Below, in pieces: positions 6,457-12,804 of a DNA stretch of 12,804 nt. The stretch is from the NCBI GenBank assembly GCA_946479395.1, contig CAMLFV010000072.1, positions 1 through 12,804 of the forward strand, in the 5' to 3' direction. The position numbers and the translations under genes were made by a program. Source of the stretch: an uncultured Flavobacterium sp. GTDB taxonomy: Bacteria > Bacteroidota > Bacteroidia > Flavobacteriales > Flavobacteriaceae. The notes beneath the pieces are model-generated. The model was not told the origin of the DNA, did no database searches, and saw only the letters and a list, made by a program, of their open reading frames with translations. How positions within the stretch are numbered: the first letter of the stretch is position 1; each line of letters begins with the position of its first letter.

Positions 6457-6466
6457 CTAAAGTAAC
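6453..6466. promoter_or_regulatory. Candidate Crp-type operator, GTAAC-N4-GTAAC (site 1)
   Basis: GTAACTAAAGTAAC overlaps the stop codon of the regulator gene and lies upstream of the DUF202 gene. GTnAC is self-complementary, so GTnAC-N4-GTnAC is an inverted as well as a direct repeat, as suits a dimeric regulator. The site starts 36 bp before a TATTTTTA -7-like element, the same distance as site 2. Confidence 0.6.
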
Positions 6467-6488
6467 CAACCATTTTTGTTAGTCACTT

Positions 6489-6496
6489 TATTTTTA
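6489..6496 (+). promoter_or_regulatory. Candidate -7 element of the DUF202 gene
   Basis: TATTTTTA matches TAnnTTTG except for the last base and ends 18 nt before the ATG at 6515. There is no good TTG -33 box; operator site 1 occupies the upstream region, as expected for an activator-dependent promoter. Confidence 0.45.
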
Positions 6497-6514
6497 CACA
6501 CAAAATATAATAGA

Positions 6515-6805
6515 ATGAATAAAGATTTAATTCTACGGGAAAAGTTAGCGCTTGAACGTACAGTTTTAGCAAATCAATCAACATTTTTGGCATTTTTACG
6601 AACGTCGATGTATTTTCTTGTAGCGGGTGTAAGTATCAACAATCTTACAAATGTAAAATCAGGGAAAACCATTGAATTGGTTTTTATCCTTATTTCGGTG
6701 GTACTACTTGTTTTTGGAATCGTTAATTTTTTCAGACAAAAAAAGAAAATCATTCAAAGTAAAAAACACATTGGTGATTATAAATTAGAATATCTCGAAG
6801 AATAA
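6515..6805 (+). CDS. DUF202 (YidH-type) small membrane protein
   Basis: A 96-residue protein starting MNKDLILREKLALERTVLAN, followed by STFLAFLRTSM, the DUF202 signature pattern LAxERTxLAxxRTxLA in slightly altered form. Two hydrophobic helices span about 24-43 and 53-72, and the tail is basic then acidic (RQKKKIIQSKK...YLEE). An open frame extends upstream to a TTG at 6476, but that would add polar sequence unlike the family and lie upstream of the likely transcription start, so I choose the ATG at 6515. DUF202 function is not known to me. Its position between the regulator and the persulfide dioxygenase, with the same operator, suggests a role in the sulfur response at the membrane. Confidence 0.85.
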   Translation: MNKDLILREKLALERTVLANQSTFLAFLRTSMYFLVAGVSINNLTNVKSGKTIELVFILISVVLLVFGIVNFFRQKKKIIQSKKHIGDYKLEYLEE

Positions 6806-6817
6806 AATTATCGTTAT

Positions 6818-6831
6818 GTAACAAAAGTAAC
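6818..6831. promoter_or_regulatory. Candidate Crp-type operator, GTAAC-N4-GTAAC (site 2)
   Basis: GTAACAAAAGTAAC differs from site 1 at one spacer base only. It lies between the DUF202 gene and the CstB-like gene, 36 bp upstream of a GAACTTTG -7-like element. A further single GTAAC follows at 6845-6849. The centre would be about 41 bp before the predicted transcription start, the classic class II activator position for Crp-family proteins. Confidence 0.62.
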
Positions 6832-6853
6832 TGCACGCCAAAAAGTAACATCC

Positions 6854-6861
6854 GAACTTTG
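6854..6861 (+). promoter_or_regulatory. Candidate -7 element of the persulfide-dioxygenase operon
   Basis: GAACTTTG matches TAnnTTTG except for its first base and lies 21 nt before the ATG at 6883. No TTG -33 box stands at the right distance; operator site 2 covers that region. Confidence 0.45.
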
Positions 6862-6882
6862 TTGTATTAAAATTCAAATAAT

Positions 6883-8295
6883 ATGAAAATAGAACAAATT
6901 TATACAGGATGTTTAGCACAAGGTGCCTACTATATAACATCAAACGGTGAAGCAGCGATTATTGATCCGTTACGTGAAACCCAGCCTTACATTGATCGTT
7001 TAAAAAAAGATGAGGTAAAACTGAAATACATTTTTGAAACACACTTTCATGCTGATTTTGTAAGCGGACATTTAGATTTGAGCTCAAACACTAAAGCGTC
7101 TATAGTTTACGGACCAACAGCAAAACCTGAATTTGAAGCAATTGTTGCAGAAGATCATCAAATCTTTGAAATTGGAAAAATAAAAATAAAAGTACTGCAC
7201 ACACCAGGGCACACCATGGAAAGTTCTTGCTTTTTACTGATTGACGAAAACGGAAAAGAAACCGCTTTGTTCAGTGGCGATACTTTGTTTTTGGGCGATG
7301 TGGGCAGACCCGATTTGGCACAGAAAGCAGCGAGTTTAACACAAGAAGAACTGGCAGGTTTACTTTACGAAAGTTTGTATGATAAAATTGTGCCTTTGGC
7401 TGATGACATTCTTGTTTATCCCGCACATGGGGCAGGTTCGGCTTGCGGCAAAAATATGATGAAAGAAACGGTTGACACCTTGGGCAATCAAAAGAAAATT
7501 AATTATGCTTTGAACCAACCCAACAAAGAAGCATTTGTCAAAGCTGTTACAGATGGTTTACTTGCACCACCTGCTTATTTCGGAATGAATGTAGCAATGA
7601 ATAAAAAAGGTTACAACAGTTTTGAAGAGGTTCTTAAAAACGGAATGAAAGCACTTTCTGCAGAAGAATTTGAAACTTTGGCTGAAAATACAGGTGCATT
7701 GATTTTAGACACACGAAGTGACAATGATTTTGTAAAAGGATTTATTCCGCAGTCTGTTAATATCGGATTAAATGGCGATTTTGCTCCATGGGTTGGTGCA
7801 ATGATTGTTGATGTAAGGCAGCCAGTTTTATTAGTTACAGATTTAGGCGCAGAGCAAGAAACAGTTACGCGTTTAAGTCGGGTAGGTTTTGATAATGTCT
7901 TAGGATACTTAAAAGGTGGCTTTAAAACTTGGATAGATGCAGAACAAGAAATTGATGTAATTAAGCGTATTACAGCAGAACAATTTGCTTTAGAAGCAAT
8001 AATTGGAGAAAGTAAAATTATAGACGTTCGTAAAGAAAGCGAATATGCTGCGGAACACGTTGAAGAAGCCTATAATAAACCACTAGCATACATCAATGAG
8101 TGGATTAAAGACATCAATCAACAGGAACATTTCTATATTCATTGTGCGGGTGGTTATCGCAGTATTATTGCAGCAAGCATTTTACAGGCAAGAGGTTACC
8201 AAAATTTCACAGAGGTAGAAGGTGGTTTCAATGCTATTAGTCAAACCAATGTTTCTAAAACAGATTTTCTATGCCAAAGCAAACTATTAAACTAA
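6883..8295 (+). CDS. CstB-type persulfide dioxygenase / rhodanese fusion
   Basis: A 470-residue three-part protein. Residues 1-230 form an ETHE1-like metallo-beta-lactamase domain with THFHAD (53-58), H110 in HTPGH, D133 in FSGD and H182 in PAHGAGS. It oxidises persulfide sulfur with O2 to sulfite using a mononuclear non-haem iron. Residues about 255-355 form a rhodanese-like domain whose active loop reads LLVTDLGAEQET, with no cysteine, so it is a pseudo-rhodanese. Residues about 362-455 form a second rhodanese with the catalytic loop HCAGGYRS (C421). MBL, pseudo-rhodanese and active rhodanese in this order is the architecture of staphylococcal CstB, which turns low-molecular-weight persulfides into thiosulfate. 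It likely acts in the cytosol, with products or substrates moved by the two transporters encoded next. It has its own operator and -7 element. Confidence 0.93.
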   Translation: MKIEQIYTGCLAQGAYYITSNGEAAIIDPLRETQPYIDRLKKDEVKLKYIFETHFHADFVSGHLDLSSNTKASIVYGPTAKPEFEAIVAEDHQIFEIGKIKIKVLHTPGHTMESSCFLLIDENGKETALFSGDTLFLGDVGRPDLAQKAASLTQEELAGLLYESLYDKIVPLADDILVYPAHGAGSACGKNMMKETVDTLGNQKKINYALNQPNKEAFVKAVTDGLLAPPAYFGMNVAMNKKGYNSFEEVLKNGMKALSAEEFETLAENTGALILDTRSDNDFVKGFIPQSVNIGLNGDFAPWVGAMIVDVRQPVLLVTDLGAEQETVTRLSRVGFDNVLGYLKGGFKTWIDAEQEIDVIKRITAEQFALEAIIGESKIIDVRKESEYAAEHVEEAYNKPLAYINEWIKDINQQEHFYIHCAGGYRSIIAASILQARGYQNFTEVEGGFNAISQTNVSKTDFLCQSKLLN

Positions 8296-8324
8296 TTTTT
8301 ATTACAATAAAAGAATAACGAAAA

Positions 8325-8888
8325 ATGATAGAATTTTTAAAACAGCCATTGCCGTGGTATATAGCCGGACCATTAATAGGCTTAACAGTTCCTGCATTAT
8401 TGATTTTAGGTAATAAATCATTCGGTATCAGTTCATCTTTACGACATATTTGTGCGTCGTGTATCCCGGCTAACATTCCATTCTTTAAATATGATTGGAA
8501 AAAAGAGCTATGGAACTTGTTTTTTGTTTTGGGGATATTTTTGGGAGGAGTTATAGCTATTAACTTGTTATCAAACCCAAATCCGATTGAAGTAAATCCT
8601 AAATTAGCAGCAGAATTAGCTACTTACGGGATTACAAATTACGATCAATTAGTTCCTTCGGATATTATGAATTGGCAATCGCTATTAACACTAAAAGGAT
8701 TTTTACTAATGGTTGTCGGTGGTTTTCTGGTAGGTTTCGGTACACGTTATGCAGGCGGTTGTACCAGCGGTCATGCTATTATGGGGTTGTCCAACTTACA
8801 ACTACCGTCATTAATTGCAACAATGAGTTTTATGATTGGTGGTTTCATTATGGCAAATTGGATATTACCCATTATTCTTTCACTTTAA
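8325..8888 (+). CDS. YeeE/YedE-family half-transporter (PmpA-like)
   Basis: A 187-residue membrane protein with hydrophobic segments at about 12-29, 63-82, 121-143 and 160-187. The signature GFGTRYAGGCTSGHAI (137-152) contains the conserved cysteine C146; a second motif cysteine pair lies at ICASCIP (42-48). E. coli YeeE carries two such repeats in one chain and takes up thiosulfate through relay cysteines. Here the repeats are split into two genes, as in PmpA/PmpB pairs beside persulfide dioxygenases. It probably pairs with the product of the next gene (gap 10 nt) to move thiosulfate or other sulfane sulfur across the inner membrane. It begins 29 nt after the dioxygenase stop with no terminator between. 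Confidence 0.9.
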   Translation: MIEFLKQPLPWYIAGPLIGLTVPALLILGNKSFGISSSLRHICASCIPANIPFFKYDWKKELWNLFFVLGIFLGGVIAINLLSNPNPIEVNPKLAAELATYGITNYDQLVPSDIMNWQSLLTLKGFLLMVVGGFLVGFGTRYAGGCTSGHAIMGLSNLQLPSLIATMSFMIGGFIMANWILPIILSL

Positions 8889-8898
8889 ATAATCAGCA

Positions 8899-9399
8899 AT
8901 GCAACAAAACACAGATACAGAAAAAGATTTAAACCTTCGTGAGTTAGATGCAATATGTGTCAACGAAAGTCGTTTAGCACATAAATGGCACCACAATTTA
9001 AAATATTTAATTGTGGGTGCATTATTTGGAATTGTATTCGTAAAGGCAGAAGTAATCAGTTGGTTTCGCATACAAGAAATGTTTCGTTTTCAATCGTTTC
9101 ACATGTACGGAATTATTGGAAGTGCGGTTATTGTTGGTATGATTTCCGTTTTTCTGATCAAGAAATTCAACATCAAAACCATTTATGGCGAACCAATTAA
9201 AATTGCTCCAAAAACATTTAACAAAGGACAAATTTATGGCGGATTATTGTTCGGTTTTGGATGGGCAATTACAGGAGCTTGCCCCGGACCTTTGTTTGCA
9301 CAAATAGGAACAGGAGTAACCGTTATTACCGTTACGCTTTTGAGTGCCATTATCGGGACTTGGGTTTATGGATATTTTAGAGAAAAATTACCACATTAA
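8899..9399 (+). CDS. YeeE/YedE-family half-transporter (PmpB-like, DUF6691)
   Basis: A 166-residue membrane protein, the second half of the split transporter. After a charged N-terminal segment (1-33, including LNLRELDAICVNE) come helices at about 34-52, 69-87, 112-130 and 137-158. The sequence EVISWFRIQEMFRFQSFHMY (51-70) and GACPGP (126-131, C128) identify the family; C128 corresponds to the sulfur-relay cysteine. No other start gives a complete first helix, so the N-terminal extension appears real. It is the last gene of the sulfur operon and is followed by a strong terminator. Confidence 0.9.
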   Translation: MQQNTDTEKDLNLRELDAICVNESRLAHKWHHNLKYLIVGALFGIVFVKAEVISWFRIQEMFRFQSFHMYGIIGSAVIVGMISVFLIKKFNIKTIYGEPIKIAPKTFNKGQIYGGLLFGFGWAITGACPGPLFAQIGTGVTVITVTLLSAIIGTWVYGYFREKLPH

Positions 9400-9418
9400 A
9401 AGATTTAAATTTTGAAAA

Positions 9419-9442
9419 ACTGCCAAAACGGCAGTCTTTTTT
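9419..9442 (+). terminator. Intrinsic terminator of the sulfur operon
   Basis: A perfect 6-bp GC-rich stem ACTGCC / GGCAGT with an AAAAC loop, then C and six T residues (9437-9442), 19 nt after the stop codon. Confidence 0.88.
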
Positions 9443-9451
9443 ATTTGGGTT

Positions 9452-9459
9452 TATTTTTG
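9452..9459 (+). promoter_or_regulatory. Candidate -7 element of the rhomboid gene
   Basis: TATTTTTG is a perfect TAnnTTTG match 13 nt before the ATG. No clear TTG -33 box lies 19-21 nt upstream, where the terminator stem is found, so the call is tentative. Confidence 0.4.
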
Positions 9460-9472
9460 ATTTTATTCCTTC

Positions 9473-10246
9473 ATGGAAATAGATCAGTTAAAATACCGTC
9501 CGCAAGTTTTTTGGATTCCGTTTGTTTCACTTTTAGTGATCTGGTTGGTTTATTATTTAGACTGGCGTTATTTTTTCGAGCTTAATAATTTAGGGATCGT
9601 TCCAAGAACATTTAAAGGTTTGCGTGGTGTACTGTTTTCGCCTTTTTTGCATGGATCCATTCAACATTTATGGAACAATACCCTGGCGCTTTTAGTATTA
9701 CTTCCATTAATATGTTACTACTATTATAAAAATTGGCAAACGCTTATTTTTGGCGGAATCTTACTATCCGGAATAGGTACGTGGCTAATTGCAAAAACAG
9801 GAACGCACATTGGTGCCAGCGGATTAATCTATGTTTTAACGGCTTATATGTTTTTTACGGGAATTCGCAGCAAGCAATACCGTCTAATGGCAATATCGTT
9901 TTTAATGATTATTTTGTACGGTGGGTCGGTTTGGTATATGTTACCCGATATTGAAGAAGGTATTTCGTGGCAAGGGCATTTGGCTGGATTCATTTCTGGA
10001 TTTCTTCTTTCGTATATTTTGAAAAGACCACAGTTCGAACCTGAATATAAATACGATTGGCAACATCCCGATTACGACGAAAGCAAAGACGAATTTATCA
10101 GACAGTTTGATGCCACAGGAAATTTCAACCCGCAACCTTTATTAAGGAAAGATTCCGAAGGATATCTTTACAACGACACCTTTCACCGTAAGAACAATTC
10201 AATTCATCAATCATACATTATAAAAGAAAATACGTTGCAGAAATAG
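9473..10246 (+). CDS. Rhomboid-family intramembrane serine protease
   Basis: A 257-residue protein with about six membrane helices up to residue 184 and a polar cytosolic tail (185-257). The rhomboid motifs are present: HLWNNT (65-70) forming the oxyanion-side residues, GASGLIY (114-120) with nucleophile S116, and QGHLAG (167-172) with H169 completing the Ser-His dyad. It should cut transmembrane helices of other membrane proteins; the substrates are unknown. The 70-residue tail, rich in D, E, Q, N and Y, is long and may serve regulation or anchoring. It is a single-gene unit between the sulfur operon terminator and a weak hairpin. Confidence 0.92.
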   Translation: MEIDQLKYRPQVFWIPFVSLLVIWLVYYLDWRYFFELNNLGIVPRTFKGLRGVLFSPFLHGSIQHLWNNTLALLVLLPLICYYYYKNWQTLIFGGILLSGIGTWLIAKTGTHIGASGLIYVLTAYMFFTGIRSKQYRLMAISFLMIILYGGSVWYMLPDIEEGISWQGHLAGFISGFLLSYILKRPQFEPEYKYDWQHPDYDESKDEFIRQFDATGNFNPQPLLRKDSEGYLYNDTFHRKNNSIHQSYIIKENTLQK

Positions 10247-10259
10247 TATCATGCAGTTA

Positions 10260-10285
10260 AAAAATCTATAGTTTAATAGATTTTT
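10260..10285 (+). terminator. AT-rich hairpin, possible terminator of the rhomboid gene
   Basis: AAAAATCTA / TAGATTTTT form a perfect 9-bp stem with an 8-nt loop, 14 nt after the stop. The T-run is part of the stem, so termination would be modest. Confidence 0.5.
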
Positions 10286-10321
10286 AATATCAACATAAAT
10301 GGTAATTGCCTGTTTTATTAG

Positions 10322-12616
<2,295 letters not shown>

Positions 12617-12624
12617 TAGATATA

Positions 12625-12640
12625 ATGATTTTAAAATCAT
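12625..12640. repeat. 16-bp perfect AT-rich palindrome after katG
   Basis: ATGATTTTAAAATCAT lies 8 nt after the katG stop, before the main terminator. It could be a weak hairpin helping termination or mRNA 3' stability. Confidence 0.4.
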
Positions 12641-12650
12641 ATAAATAAAA

Positions 12651-12679
12651 AAGGAGTTCATTAAAATAATGAGCTCCTT
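12651..12679. terminator. Terminator of katG
   Basis: A 13-bp stem (AAGGAGTTCATTA / TAATGAGCTCCTT, one G-U pair) with an AAA loop. The 3' side continues TTATTATATTT, and an A-run precedes the stem, so it may work in both directions. Confidence 0.8.
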
Positions 12680-12765
12680 ATTATATTTCAATAACTAAAA
12701 TTTATGTAATCTTTTACATTTATATAGTTGTGATGCCTATGTGGTTTAAATGAATTTTTTCTTGT

Positions 12766-12804
12766 ATGAAAACTACAAACGTTGTCTTACTGCTTCATAT
12801 AAAA
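12766..12804 (+). CDS. Possible start of a further gene (partial, weak)
   Basis: An ATG at 12766 opens a frame that stays open to the window edge and reads MKTTNVVLLLHIK, a basic then hydrophobic start that could be a signal peptide or any N-terminus. Only 13 codons are visible. TATAGTTG at 12723-12730 is one mismatch from TAnnTTTG, and no convincing -33 box is present. Confidence 0.25.
   Translation, partial: MKTTNVVLLLHIK

Noticed and set aside
6476..6514. Upstream TTG start for the DUF202 gene
   Set aside because: It would add 13 residues not typical of the family and lies before the predicted -7 element. The ATG at 6515 gives the standard DUF202 N-terminus.
8672..8932. 86-codon + strand frame inside the first YeeE/YedE gene
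   Set aside because: It is a frame-shifted shadow of a well-supported membrane protein gene, with a Cys/Trp/Tyr/Asn-rich translation typical of spurious frames.

Overview
The window looks like chromosomal DNA from a low-GC member of the Bacteroidota, most likely a Flavobacteriaceae-type organism. The signs are a type IX secretion (T9SS)-like C-terminal tail at the left edge, promoters that fit the Bacteroidota TTG / TAnnTTTG pattern, start codons without obvious Shine-Dalgarno sequences, two half-size YeeE/YedE transporters, and an intergenic repeat of a kind I associate with flavobacterial genomes. The family-level call is an inference from gene content and style. I cannot name the species.

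Left region (1-4260, + strand). The end of a probable T9SS-secreted protein is followed by a 45-nt perfect palindrome and short direct repeats. Next comes a tightly packed six-gene run (267-4218): a LolD/MacB-type ABC ATPase; its FtsX/MacB-type permease with a striking histidine-rich periplasmic loop; two tandem paralogous exported proteins with a CFFC motif (DUF3299-like by appearance); a YjjG-type HAD nucleotidase; and a small secreted protein of unknown function. Genes overlap or sit 1-13 nt apart, and a clear intrinsic terminator ends the run. The first four genes look like one functional unit, probably linked to metal ions (inference).

Middle (4260-5830). A 101-nt GC-rich repeat lies between convergent genes. 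It is followed by rarA on the minus strand, which diverges from the next block.

Sulfur block (5833-9442, + strand). A Crp/Fnr-family regulator, a DUF202 membrane protein, a CstB-type persulfide dioxygenase fused to two rhodanese domains, and two half-size YeeE/YedE (PmpA/PmpB-like) transporters form a reactive-sulfur detoxification or sulfane-sulfur handling locus. Two 14-bp sites, GTAAC-N4-GTAAC, lie upstream of the DUF202 and CstB-like genes. Each is exactly 36 bp upstream of a -7-like element, the geometry expected for class II activation by a Crp-type protein. A strong terminator closes the block.

Right region (9452-12804). A rhomboid intramembrane protease with a long cytosolic tail is followed by katG (catalase-peroxidase, full length with all key residues) and a 13-bp stem terminator. 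The final 120 nt hold only a possible start of another gene.

The most interesting items are the shared operator geometry in the sulfur locus, the His-rich ABC permease with its tandem CFFC partners, and the interspersed repeat downstream of rarA. I found no CRISPR array, tRNA, rRNA or transposase.
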